Shown one piece after another: positions 9,724 through 22,800 of a stretch of 64,000 bases of DNA. The notes beneath the pieces were generated by a model. That model ran no database searches. It was not told the origin of the DNA and saw nothing but the letters and a program-made list of their open reading frames with translations. The stretch is from Allodiplogaster sudhausi (Eukaryota; Nematoda; Chromadorea; Rhabditida; Diplogasteridae). The position numbers and the translations under genes were made by a program. Within the stretch, counting starts at the first letter, position 1. Each line of letters opens with the position of its first letter. The stretch lies in the NCBI GenBank assembly GCA_945643635.1, contig CALZFC010000161.1, forward strand, positions 124,001 to 188,000, read 5' to 3'.

Positions 9724-12370
9724 TCTTCAAGTTATAGATTTATTAATTTCCTAAAATTATTCTATTCCTTAGGTTTATTATGATTTATATATTTATTGAT
9801 ATTTTGGTTAAACTATTCTATTCGCTTATTAATTACATACATACACAAAGTTCACTACTACCTCAACATAAATAGTGACAGTGCTGCAGGATTTACATGA
9901 AGAAGAAGAAAATACGCATTCTTGCTTTATAACTTTAGAAAAGAAGCACGAAACGCAAGCGAAATATATTACAGTTTTCCTGAACATTACATCTCAAAAT
10001 CATATTCAAAAATGAGCGTATTGATTTGTGGCTCCTTTAAAGGACTTCTCCGACGAATAAGTATAAATTTCCAATCCTGTTTCTCTTATCTATCAGCCTT
10101 CAATAAGTACTCAGAAAATACTCATTCAAGAGTGCAAGGAAATTATGCTTGTATGTAGAAGAGAGAATCAGAATAATTGAGGGGTGTGGGAACCACGTGC
10201 AGTGGTTTTCACGAGAAAGATGCACATGTTAATCTTTGAACAAGTCGTTCATATGAAGTGAAAACCAAGACGATTCTTTGAGTACAGGAAATGTTCTCAT
10301 TGTCAGAAGAGAATGTTCCAAGATGTGCGAAGTCAGCGTATTCATGCGTTTCGAACACATTATTAGTTTGACATTTTAATGAAAATAAATCTAAATAGAG
10401 TTGAATGAAAGGACGTTTGCGTTAGAATACGTTTGAATGGGCTCCTTCAAACAATTGATGCTTGAGAGTGAAAAAATATTCCGCAAAATTATCGCAAAGG
10501 AAAAGTGCGTTATCGCAGGAAGCGAGAAACATCTTTTTGTGCCTAGTTCTTTTTTTCAAAACGAACCTTTCAGAAGAGTGTCTTTAAAGATAAACAAATG
10601 ACACATAAAAAATAAAAGAAATGTTCGCTACATCATTTAGAGAAGGCGAGCAAATTTGCAAGGAGGTATCCCACTTGAAATTAAATATCAAAATAAAGTT
10701 ACCTCGAGAGGAAAAACATTCTGCCGAATTGGCCTGAACGTGAGCATCAATCGATGAATGAATGAATAAAAGTAGGTGCATATAAAGCAACGAAATATAC
10801 AAGATGCCATTGTAATGTTGTCGCACGAATCTAAGTAACATCATGTATCTGAATGAAGATATAAAGGAGCATTCACGCAAATCATTCTTATGAATACAGA
10901 ACATGAAGTCATTTATGTACTTACATATGTCTCGTGGAAAACGCATTTGCGCGGAATGAAATTTTTCTTCGTAAACAAGATCGAAAGTACCCGGAAACAC
11001 CAATTCGTTGTTCAGGAAACGTTCAAGATTCCTGTCCGCTAGAAAGTAATTAAATTTTATACTACATCAACTGCATATTCCTCTTGGGTTAACAAGTAGC
11101 GAAATTCAATAGTACATTTGATTCATTTCTCATAACTCACCCGATTGGTGGTGACATTTTTCAATTAGAGAAAGGACTACAAATGTGCGCTAGTTCCGTA
11201 ACAACGAATCCGAAGTACAACCCAATTGTAAGCAGTGAATGCAAAATGTCTAACGATGATATTGACTGACAATTAGGAGCAGATTGTTACGGCTATCCAA
11301 AAACTGGCAAATCATGCATATTCCTTTTAATCATCTGCAGTTTGCTCAGCTCGGATATGCACAATACAACAATTCCTTACTCCCGCTCACACCTAGTAAT
11401 ACAATTCGAGTCAAGAGATAAGAAGAAATTACTTTCCAAGCAAGAAAAAAATCACGACCAACCACAGAACTGAACTCTGCTCGGAATGTTTGTTATTGGG
11501 CTAATTGTAAGCCTTAATAAAACTAACTAAAAAAAAATCAAATTCTAGCTAAAATTGTAATCGGAAAAGCCTGAAACTAAATACTAAATCACCTACATAT
11601 TCAACTTGGGTTCACAAGTAGCAAAATTCCATCGCAAATTTGATTAGTTTCTCGTAGTTCACCCGATTGATGGTGATATTTTCAAGGAGAGAAAAGACTG
11701 CAAATGTGCGCTAATTCCGTTGCCAAGAATCCGAAGCACAACCTAGTCAGTGTATGCAAAATGTCTGACGATGACATTGACAATTAGGAGCTGAATGCTA
11801 CTGAAATGAAGACTAGGAAAACGCATTCCTTGTCATCATCTGTAGTTTCCACTGTTTACTGTAAATTTCTTACTACTCCCCCCTTTCTCTCTTCTATATT
11901 TTAAGATCCTGCAACGACACATGATAATTTTTTCTTTTCAACTGTTTCTCTCCTTTCAGCTGTCTAAGCTTATTTGGCCATATTCACTCCACATGTTGTC
12001 ACATCATCATTATTTGATGTGTGAATAAAAAAATAAAAAATAAAAAGTTCGCTCGAGTCTGCTTGGGCATTCTACATTTACCTTATATACCACTCGAACA
12101 TCTGACCATCAACCGAGACAAGTGAAGAAATTACTTTCAAAGCGAGAAAAAAACATCACGATCAACCACATAAATCACCAACTCACAATCATTTCGGGAC
12201 CTTAGTCATTCGTTAGAAGTAACCGCAATTACTGGTTGTCGGAAATCACACAGCTTATTTTTTTAAATAAATATTTTCAATCGGATAAATTCTTTCGTTG
12301 ACGAATGTCTGGTGAGCATCGTGTAAGAATTGCTCTCACTTGCATTATTTCGGACACATCACCGATATTC
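9724..12370. other. intergenic sequence upstream of receptor A
   Basis: AT-rich. A minus-strand open frame at 10584-11003 lacks recognisable motifs and has codon use unlike the exons nearby. The only structure seen is the diverged duplication listed separately. Confidence 0.5.
11041..12170. repeat. diverged tandem duplication
   Basis: Sequence from about 11065 to 11470 (landmarks cttgggttaacaagtagc, cacccgattggtggtgac, gcaaaatgtctaacgatga) recurs, diverged, from about 11597 to 12165 (cttgggttcacaagtagc, cacccgattgatggtgat, gcaaaatgtctgacgatga). The second copy is interrupted at about 11855-12046 by extra sequence ending in an A-rich tail (ataaaaaaataaaaaataaa), possibly a short non-LTR insertion. 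Confidence 0.7.
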
Positions 12371-12377
12371 TGCGCTT

Positions 12378-12565
12378 TCACTCTTTCCACTTCTTTAAGT
12401 CAGTCATGAGAGTGGAATTATATTCGCACTGGCACTGGTTGGTGTCAAAGCCGTCAAATGAACGGCCAAATTTCGCGTTGAATTTGTTGAACGACTCCTT
12501 TTGCGGGGCAGTACAAGTCGATGTTCCCCATCTTCTGCGGGCTGTGCTCGTTGAGCGTGGCATTC
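12378..12565 (-). pseudogene. possible coding remnant, minus strand
   Basis: The frame starting near 12565 reads NATLNEHSPQKMGNIDLYCP with mostly G/C third positions, as in the exons of receptors A and C. It then needs a one-base shift near 12500 to continue into a second cysteine-bearing frame (FDTNQCQCEYN) that ends at a stop. No splice sites explain the shift. I do not recognise the family. Read as a broken exon or a gene fragment; a plus-strand reading is also open but has less exon-like codon use. Confidence 0.3.
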
Positions 12566-12690
12566 TCTCTCTCTTTCTCTCTTGCTCTGTTTCTCTTCTC
12601 TCTTCTCTCTCTTTCTGTCTCTCTCTCTTCTCACTCTCTCATTTCTCTTCTCTTTCTCTCTCTCTCACTCTTCTCCTCTCGTTCTCTCTC
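12562..12690. repeat. CT-rich microsatellite
   Basis: Imperfect (CT)n / (TCTCTT)n tract. Confidence 0.8.
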
Positions 12691-12702
12691 CGACGCAATT
12701 AA

Positions 12703-12865
12703 AAACTAATGAACTGCAAAATGAAGCGATGAGGCGGTTCACAGAAGGCAAGCGAAGCAGCATCAGCTCGAGCGATAGCAGTAGACATTTCAGTGTTCAT
12801 CCATCACTCTGCTCGCATAGACCGAGCTACACCGGAAAGATCGAATCTTCTCGTGCTTACATCAC
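12703..12865 (+). CDS. possible exon of an unrecognised plus-strand gene
   Basis: An open stretch reads NEAMRRFTEGKRSSISSSDS and continues Ser-rich through PSYTGKIESSRAYIT to a possible donor (acatcac/gtcagg). Codon use is moderately exon-like. Its acceptor is not clear. It may belong with the exon at 13184-13292; boundaries and link are inference. Confidence 0.3.
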
Positions 12866-13183
12866 GTCAGGAAAAAAGATCTCAACTCTGTTTCGGTTAG
12901 CCTCACTTTCTCTTCGTATTCGCTGACAACCGGAGATATTTGCAATCGTGTAGTATCAAAAGTTCGCGAGACGTGAACATGGACAATCTCACTTGGACAG
13001 AAATGTAGGTTAATGGTTAGGATCTACATATACAGGAAAAAACCAATGCGATACACAATTTGCATTCCATCCAAAATTGTGACATCGGATGTCACAATTA
13101 GGTCAGTCAAAATAAGCTAAATGAACGCTAAACAGCAATTTTTCATTTAAATAGACTCGGCCAATATTCAAAATCACTTTCAG

Positions 13184-13292
13184 ATGTATGATATAATGGC
13201 AGTCATCGGCACATCGACATCGAAAACAATCGCCTCCAAGGGGGCCGCGCAGACGCAACCGCGGAAAATCTGCAGTACCACTCGATTCATAG
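13184..13292 (+). CDS. probable exon of an unrecognised plus-strand gene
   Basis: The segment is bounded by a good acceptor (aaatcactttcag) and a donor (cattcatag/gtttgg variant: ttcatag/gtttgg). It is open throughout in the frame MYDIMAVIGTSTSKT...KGAAQTQPRKICSTTRFI, with high G/C at third positions. It ends in phase 1, which matches the start phase of the terminal exon at 26249. No family recognised. Confidence 0.4.
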
Positions 13293-13446
13293 GTTTGGGA
13301 TCCCGCACTTTTTTTTCTAATTTCGAAATATCCGCATTATTTTTTTTAATTGATAATTTTTACATTGGATACGTTCTGGCTTCAGCACTAAAGCAACAAC
13401 ACTTACCAATGTGGCTAACTTAAAAATGTCACTTAAAAAAGCATAA

Positions 13447-13806
13447 AGTGGAATCTCTCCGCGTCTTTTCACTGCTGTTCTCAGAAGCTGTCTGAACCGG
13501 ATTGATTGGGAAGGGAGGGGTATCCGCATAGCCGGTGGTCATCTAGCAATGCTTGCGTACGCCGACGATCTCGTGCTCATCACACGGTTTCGTTCGCAGC
13601 TCTCTGATATGCTTGCAATTCTACGAGACGCCCTAGCTGAGATCGGTTTGAGTATCAACCACTCCAAGACTGTGCTAATGACATCGTGTAAGACAACCAA
13701 TCAGCCCCTTCGGGTTGGCCAAGAAGTCGATCACTTTGTCGACAGCTTTGTCTATCTCGGAGTGCAGATCTCGATGCCGCTCGATGACAGCTCGGAGTTA
13801 ATGCTT
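13447..13806 (+). mobile_element. RTE-like LINE reverse transcriptase fragment
   Basis: An open stretch reads SGISPRLFTAVLRSCLNRID, then IRIAGGHLAMLAYADDLVLI with the catalytic YADD (tac at 13558), then GLSINHSKT and VDHFVDSFVYLGVQI. Order and spacing fit the palm and thumb of an RTE-clade reverse transcriptase. It is truncated at both ends; the right end stops where the 158-bp satellite begins. A dead fragment. Confidence 0.8.
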
Positions 13807-16800
13807 AAATTTGTAGTCCTAAAGTATTTTACGAAATCGAGTTTTGGAGGTTCATGAAACCAGCTATAAATCAGCGAAGCAGAGATATGATATAACACGG
13901 TCAAGTCGATATTATTGTGGGGTAAGTGTACAAAAATAATACGTAGAATATGCCTGTAATGCTTAAAATTGTAGTGTTATACTATGTAACGAAATCGAGT
14001 TTTGGAGGTTCATGAAACCAGCTCCAAATCATCGAAGCGGAGAAATGATATAACATGGTCAAGTCGATATTTTTGTGGGGTAAGTGTACAAAAATAATAC
14101 GTAGACTATGCCTGTAATGCTTAAAATTGTAGTCCTATAGTATGTAACGAAATCGAGTTTTGGAGGTTCATGAAACAAGCTCCAAATCATCGAAACAGAG
14201 ATATGATATAATATGGTCAAGTCGATATTTTTGTATGGTACGTGTACAAAAATAAAACGTAGACTATGCCTGTAATGCTTAAAATTGTAGTCCTAAAGTA
14301 TTTAACGAATTCGAGTTTTGGAGGTTCATGAAACCAGCTATAAATCAGCGAAGCAGAAATTTTGTAGTCCTAAAGTATTTAACGAAATCGAGTTTTGGAG
14401 GTTCATGAAACCAGCTCCAAATCAGCGAAGCAGAGATATGATGTAACATAGTCAAGTCGATAGTTTTGTGGGGTAAGTGTACAAAAATAATACGTAGAAT
14501 ACGCCTGTAATGCTTAAATTTTTAGTCCTAAAGTATTTAACGAAATCGAGCTTTGGAGGCTCATGAAACCAGCTCCAAATCATCGAAGCAGAGCTATGAT
14601 ATAACATGGTCAAGTGGATATTTTTGTGGGGTAAGTGTACAAAAATAATACGTAGACTATGCCTATAATACTTAAAATTGTAGTCCTATAGTATGTAACG
14701 AAATCGAGTTTTGGAGGGTCATGAAACCAGCTCCAAATCATCGAAACAGAGATATGATATATGATATAACATGGTCAAGTCGATATTTTTGTGGGGTACG
14801 TGTACAAAAATAAAACGTAGACTATGCCTGTAATGCTTAAAATTTAGTCCTAAAGTATTTAACGTAATCGAGTTTTGGAGGTTCATGAAACCAGCTCCAA
14901 ATCATCGAAGCAGAGATATGATATAATACGGTCAAGTCGAAATTTTTGTGGGGTAAGTGAACAAAAATAATGCGTAGAATACGCCTGTAATGCTTAAAAT
15001 TGTAGTCCTAAAGTATTTAACGAATTCGAGTTTTGGAGGTTCATGAAAACAGCTATAAATCAGCAAAGCAGAGAATTTGTAGTCCTAAAGTATTTAACGA
15101 AATCGAGCTTTGGTGGTTCATGAAACCAGCTCCAAATCATCGAAGCAGAGCTATGATATAACATGGTCAAGTGGATATTTTTGTGGGGTAAGTGTACAAA
15201 AATAATACGTAGACTATGCCTGTAATGCTTAAAATTGTAGTCCTATAGTATGTAACGAAATCGAGTTTTGGAGGTTCATGAAACCAGCTCCAAATCATCG
15301 AAGCGGAGAAATGATATAACATGGTCAAGTCGATATTTTTGTGGGGTAAGTGTACAAAAATAATACGTAGACTATGCCTGTAATGCTTAAAATTGTAGTC
15401 CTATAGTATGTAACGAAATCGAGTTTTGGAGGTTCATGAAACCAGCTCCAAATCATCGAAGCGGAGAAATGATATAACATGGTCAAGTCGATATTTTTGT
15501 GGGGTAAGTGTACAAAAATAATACGTAGACTATGCCTGTAATGCTTAAGATTGTAGTCCTATAGTATGTAACGAAATCGAGTTTTGGAGGTTCATGAAAC
15601 CAGCTCCAAATCGTCGAAGCGGAGAAATGATATAACATGGTCAAGTCGATATTTTTGTGGGGTAAGTGTACAAAAATAATACGTAGACTATGCCTGTAAT
15701 GCTTAAAATTGTAGTCCAAAAGTATTTAACGAAATCGAGTTTTGGAGGTTCATGAAACAAACCAGCTCCAAATTAGCGAAGCAGAGATATGATATAACAT
15801 GGTCAAGTCGATATTATTGTGGGTAAGTGTACAAAAATAATACGTAGTATACGCCTGTAATGCTTAAAATTGTAGTCCTAAAGTATTTAACGAAATCGAG
15901 TTTTGGAGGTTCATGAAACCAGCTCCAAATCAGCGAAGCAGAGATATGATGTAACATAGTCAAGTCGATAGCTTTGTGGGGTAAGTGTACAAAAATAATA
16001 CTTAGAATACGCCTGTAATGCTTAAATTTTTAGTCCTTAAGTATTTAACGTAATCGAGTTTTGGAGGTTCATGAAACCAGCTCCAAATCATCGAAGCGGA
16101 GAAATGATATAACATGGTCAAGTCGATATTTTTGTGGGGTAAGTGTACAAAAATAATACGTAGACTATGCCTGTAATGCTTAAAATTGTAGTCCTATAGT
16201 ATGTAACGAAATCGAGTTTTGGAGGTTCATGAAACCAGCTATAAATCAGCGAAGCAGAGAATTTGTAGTCCTAAAGTATTTAACGAAATCGAGCTTTGGT
16301 GGTTCATGAAACCAGCTCCAAATCATCGAAGCAGAGCTATGATATAACATGGTCAAGTGGATATTTTTGTGGGGTGTACAAAAATAATACGTAGTATACG
16401 CCTGTAATGCTTAAATTTTTAGTCCTTAAGTATTTAACGTAATCGAGTTTTGGAGGTTCATGAAACCAGCTATAAATCAGCGAAGCAGAGCTATGATATA
16501 ACATGGTCAAGTGGATATTTTTGTGGGGTAAGTGTACAAAAATAATACGTAGACTATGCCTGTAATGCTTAAAATTGTAGTCCTATAGTATGTAACGAAA
16601 TCGAGTTTTGGAGGTTCATGAAACCAGCTATAAATCAGCGAAGCAGAGATTTTGTAGTCCTAAAGTATTTAACGAAATCGAGTTTTGGAGGTTCATGAAA
16701 CCAGCTCCAAATCAGCGAAGCAGAGATATGATGTAACATAGTCAAGTCGATAGCTTTGTTTGGTAAGTGTACAAAAAAAATACTTAGAATACGCCTGTAA

Positions 16801-19800
16801 TGCTTAAATTTTTAGTCCTAAAGTATTTAACGAAATCGAGCTTTGGAGGCTCATGAAACCAGCTCCAAATCATCGAAGCAGAGCTATGATATAACATGGT
16901 CAAGTCGATATTTTTGTGGGGTAAGTGTACAAAAATAATACGTAGACTATGCCTGTAATGCTTAAAATTGTAGTCCTATAGTATGTAACGAAATCGAGTT
17001 TTGGAGGTTCATGAAACCAGCTATAAATCAGCGAAGCAGAGAATTTGTAGTCCTAAAGTATTTAACGAAATCGAGCTTTGGTGGTTCATGAAACCAGCTC
17101 CAAATCATCGAAGCAGAGCTATGATATAACATGGTCAAGTGGATATTTTTGTGGGGTAAGTGTACAAAAATAATACGTAGTATACGCCTGTAATGCTTAA
17201 ATTTTTAGTCCTTAAGTATTTAACGTAATCGAGCTTTGGAGGCTCATGAAACCAGCTCCAAATCATCGAAGCAGAGCTATGATATAACATGGTCAAGTCG
17301 ATATTTTTGTGGGGTAAGTGTACAAAAATAATACGTAGACTATGCCTGTAATGCTTAAAATTGTAGTCCTATAGTATGTAACGAAATCGAGTTTTGGAGG
17401 TTCATGAAACCAGCTATAAATCAGCGAAGCAGAGAATTTGTAGTCCTAAAGTATTTAACGAAATCGAGCTTTGGTGGTTCATGAAACCAGCTCCAAATCA
17501 TCGAAGCAGAGCTATGATATAACATGGTCAAGTCGATATTTTTGTGGGGTAAGTGTACAAAAATAATACGTAGACTATGCCTGTAATGCTTAAAATTGTA
17601 GTCCTATAGTATGTAACGAAATCGAGTTTTGGAGGTTCATGAAACCAGCTATAAATCAGCGAAGCAGAGCTATGATATAACATGGTCAAGTGGATATTTT
17701 TGTGGGGTAAGTGTACAAAAATAATACGTAGACTATGCCTGTAATGCTTAAAATTGTAGTCCTATAGTATGTAACGAAATCGAGTTTTGGAGGTTCATGA
17801 AACCAGCTATAAATCAGCGAAGCAGAGATTTTGTAGTCCTAAAGTATTTAACGAAATCGAGTTTTGGAATTTCATGAAACCAGCTCCAAATCAGCGAAGC
17901 AGAGATATGATGTAACATAGTCAAGTCGATAGCTTTGTTTGGTAAGTGTACAAAAAAAATACTTAGAATACGCCTGTAATGCTTAAATTTTTAGTCCTAA
18001 AGTATTTAACGAAATCGAGCTTTGGAGGCTCATGAAACCAGCTCCAAATCATCGAAGCAGAGCTATGATATAACATGGTCAAGTGGATATTTTTGTGGGG
18101 TAAGTGTACAAAAATAATACGTAGACTATGCCTATAATACTTAAAATTGTAGTCCTATAGTATGTAACGAAATCGAGTTTTGGAGGGTCATGAAACCAGC
18201 TCCAAATCATCGAAGCGGAGAAATGATATAACATGGTCAAGTCGATATTTTTGTGGGGTAAGTGTACAAAAATAATACGTAGACTATGCCTGTAATGCTT
18301 AAAATTGTAGTCCTATAATATGTAACGAAATCGAGTTTTGGAGGTTCATGAAACCAGCTCCAAATCATCGAAGCGGAGAAATGATATAACATGGTCAAGT
18401 CGATATTTTTGTGCGGTACGTGTACAAAAATAAAACGTAGACTATGCCTGTAATGCTTAAAATTGTAGTCCAAAAGTATTTAACGAAATCGAGTTTTGGA
18501 GGTTCATGAAACAAGCTCCAAATCATCGAAACAGAGATATGATATATGATATAACATGGTCAAGTCGATATTTTTGTGGGGTACGTGTACAAAAATAAAA
18601 CGTAGACTATGCCTGTAATGCTTAAAATTGTAGTCCTAAAGTATTTAACGTAATCGAGTTTTGGAGGTTCATGAAACCAGCTCCAAATCATCGAAGCAGA
18701 GATATGATATAATACGGTCAAGTCGAAATTTTTGTGGGGTAAGTGAACAAAAATAATGCGTAGAATACGCCTGTAATGCTTAAAATTGTAGTCCTAAAGT
18801 ATTTAACGAATTCGAGTTTTGGAGGTTCATGAAAACAGCTATAAATCAGCGAAGCAGAGAATTTGTAGTCCTAAAGTATTTAACGAAATCGAGCTTTGGT
18901 GGTTCATGAAACCAGCTCCAAATCATCGAAGCAGAGCTATGATATAACATGGTCAAGTGGATATTTTTGTGGGGTAAGTGTACAAAAATAATACGTAGAC
19001 TATGCCTGTAATGCTTAAAATTGTAGTCCTATAGTATGTAACGAAATCGAGTTTTGGAGGTTCATGAAACCAGCTCCAAATCATCGAAGCGGAGAAATGA
19101 TATAATATGGTCAAGTCGATATTTTTGTGGGGTAAGTGTACAAAAATAATACGTAGACTATGCCTGTAATGCTTAAAATTGTAGTCCTATAGTATGTAAC
19201 GAAATCGAGTTTTGGAGGTTCATGAAACCAGCCCCAAATCATCGAAGCGGAGAAATGATATAACATGGTCAAGTCGATATTTTTGTGGGGTAAGTGTACA
19301 AAAATAATACGTAGACTATGCCTGTAATGCTTAAAATTGTAGTCCTTTAGTATGTAACGAAATCGAGTTTTGGAAGTTCATGAAACCAGCTCCAAATCGT
19401 CGAAGCGGAGAAATGATATAACATGGTCAAGTCGATATTTTTGTGGGGTAAGTGTACAAAAATAATACGTAGACTATGCCTGTAATGCTTAAAATTGTAG
19501 TCCTATAGTATGTAACGAAATCGAGTTTTGGAAGTTCATGAAACCAGCTATAAATCAGCGAAGCAGAGAATTTGTAGTCCTAAAGTATTTAACGAAATCG
19601 AGCTTTGGTGGTTCATGAAACCAGCTCCAAATCATCGAAGCAGAGCTATGATATAACATGGTCAAGTGGATATTTTTGTGAGGTAAGTGTACAAAAATAA
19701 TACGTAGACTATGCCTGTAATGCTTAAAATTGTAGTCCTATAGTATGTAACGAAATCGAGTTTTGGAGGTTCATGAAACCAGCTCCAAATCAGCGAAGCA

Positions 19801-22800
19801 GAGATATGATGTAACATAGTCAAGTCGATAGCTTTGTTTGGTAAGTGTACAAAAATAATACTTAGAATACGCCTGTAATGCTTAAATTTTTAGTCCTTAA
19901 GTATTTAACGTAATCGAGTTTTGGAGGTTCATGAAACCAGCTCCAAATCATCGAAGCGGAGAAATGATATAACATGGTCAAGTCGATATTTTTGTGGGGT
20001 AAGTGTACAAAAATAATACGTAGACTATGCCTGTAATGCTTAAAATTGTAGTCCTATAGTATGTAACGAAATCGAGTTTTGGAGGTTCATGAAACCAGCT
20101 ATAAATCAGCGAAGCAGAGCTATGATATAACATGGTCAAGTGGATATTTTTGTGGGGTAAGTGTACAAAAATAATACGTAGACTATGCCTGTAATGCTTA
20201 AAATTGTAGTCCTATAGTATGTAACGAAATCGAGTTTTGGAGGTTCATGAAACCAGCTCCAAATCATCGAAGCGGAGAAATGATATAACATGGTCAAGTC
20301 GATATTTTTGTGGGGTAAGTGTACAAAAATAATACGTAGACTATGCCTGTAATGCTTAAAATTGTAGTCCTATAGTATGTAACGAAATCGAGTTTTGGAG
20401 GTTCATGAAACCAGCCCCAAATCATCGAAGCGGAGAAATGATATAACATGGTCAAGTCGATATTTTTGTGGGGTAAGTGTACAAAAATAATACGTAGACT
20501 ATGCCTGTTATGCTTAAAATTGTTGTCCTATAGTATGTAACGAAATCGAGTTTTGGAGGTTCATGAAACCAGCTCCAAATCGTCGAAGCGGAGAAATGAT
20601 ATAACATGGTCAAGTCGATATTTTTGTGGGGTAAGTGTACAAAAATAATACGTAGACTATGCCTGTAATGCTTAAAATTGTAGTCCAAAAGTATTTAACG
20701 AAATCGAGTTTTGGAGGTTCATGAAACCAGCTCCAAATCGTCGAAGCGGAGAAATGATATAACATGGTCAAGTCGATATTTTTGTGGGGTAAGTGTACAA
20801 AAATAATACGTAGACTATGCCTGTAATGCTTAAAATTGTAGTCCTATAGTATGTAACGAAATCGAGTTTTGGAGGTTCATGAAACCAGCTCTAAATCATC
20901 GAAGCGGAGAAATGATATAACATGGTCAAGTCGATATTTTTGTGGGGTAAGTGTACAAAAATAATACGTAGACTATGCCTGTAATGCTTAAAATTGTAGT
21001 CCTATAGTATGTAACGAAATCGAGTTTTGGAAGTTCATGAAACCAGCTATAAATCAGCGAAGCAGAGAATTTGTAGTCCTAAAGTATTTAACGAAATCGA
21101 GCTTTGGTGGTTCATGAAACCAGCTCCAAATCATCGAAGCAGAGCTATGATATAACATGGTCAAGTGGATATTTTTGTGAGGTAAGTGTACAAAAATAAT
21201 ACGTAGACTATGCCTGTAATGCTTAAAATTGTAGTCCTATAGTATGTAACGAAATCGAGTTTTGGAGGTTCATGAAACCAGCTCCAAATCAGCGAAGCAG
21301 AGATATGATGTAACATAGTCAAGTCGATAGCTTTGTCTGGTAAGTGTACAAAAATAATACTTAGAATACGCCTGTAATGCTTAAATTTTTAGTCCTTAAG
21401 TATTTAACGTAATCGAGTTTTGGAGGTTCATGAAACCAGCTCCAAATCATCGAAGCGGAGAAATGATATAACATGGTCAAGTCGATATTTTTGTGGGGTA
21501 AGTGTACAAAAATAATACGTAGACTATGCCTGTAATGCTTAAAATTGTAGTCCTATAGTATGTAACGAAATCGAGTTTTGGAGGTTCATGAAACCAGCTA
21601 TAAATCAGCGAAGCAGAGCTATGATATAACATGGTCAAGTGGATATTTTTGTGGGGTAAGTGTACAAAAATAATACGTAGACTATGCCTGTAATGCTTAA
21701 AATTGTAGTCCTATAGTATGTAACGAAATCGAGTTTTGGAGGTTCATGAAACCAGCTCCAAATCATCGAAGCGGAGAAATGATATAACATGGTCAAGTCG
21801 ATATTTTTGTGGGGTATGTGTACAAAAATAATACGTAGACTATGCCTGTAATGCTTAAAATTGTAGTCCTATAGTATGTAACGAAATCGAGTTTTGGAGG
21901 TTCATGAAACCAGCCCCAAATCATCGAAGCGGAGAAATGATATAACATGGTCAAGTCGATATTTTTGTGGGGTAAGTGTACAAAAATAATACGTAGACTA
22001 TGCCTGTTATGCTTAAAATTGTTGTCCTATAGTATGTAACGAAATCGAGTTTTGGAGGTTCATGAAACCAGCTCCAAATCGTCGAAGCGGAGAAATGATA
22101 TAACATGGTCAAGTCGATATTTTTGTGGGGTAAGTGTACAAAAATAATACGTAGACTATGCCTGTAATGCTTAAAATTGTAGTCCAAAAGTATTTAACGA
22201 AATCGAGTTTTGGAGGTTCATGAAACCAGCTCCAAATCGTCGAAGCGGAGAAATGATATAACATGGTCAAGTCGATATTTTTGTGGGGTAAGTGTACAAA
22301 AATAATACGTAGACTATGCCTGTAATGCTTAAAATTGTAGTCCTATAGTATGTAACGAAATCGAGTTTTGGAGGTTCATGAAACCAGCTCTAAATCATCG
22401 AAGCGGAGAAATGATATAACATGGTCAAGTCGATATTTTTGTGGGGTAAGTGTACAAAAATAATACGTAGACTATGCCTGTAATGCTTAAAATTGTAGTC
22501 CTATAGTATGTAACGAAATCGAGTTTTGGAGGTTCATGAAACCAGCCCCAAATCATCGAAGCGGAGAAATGATATAACATGGTCAAGTCGATATTTTTGT
22601 GGGGTAAGTGTACAAAAATAATACGTAGACTATGCCTGTTATGCTTAAAATTGTTGTCCTATAGTATGTAACGAAATCGAGTTTTGGAGGTTCATGAAAC
22701 CAGCTCCAAATCGTCGAAGCGGAGAAATGATATAACATGGTCAAGTCGATATTTTTGTGGGGTAAGTGTACAAAAATAATACGTAGACTATGCCTGTAAT

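Noticed and set aside
10584..11003. 139-codon minus-strand frame
   Set aside because: AT-rich codon use unlike the receptor exons, no motif, no paralogue in the window.
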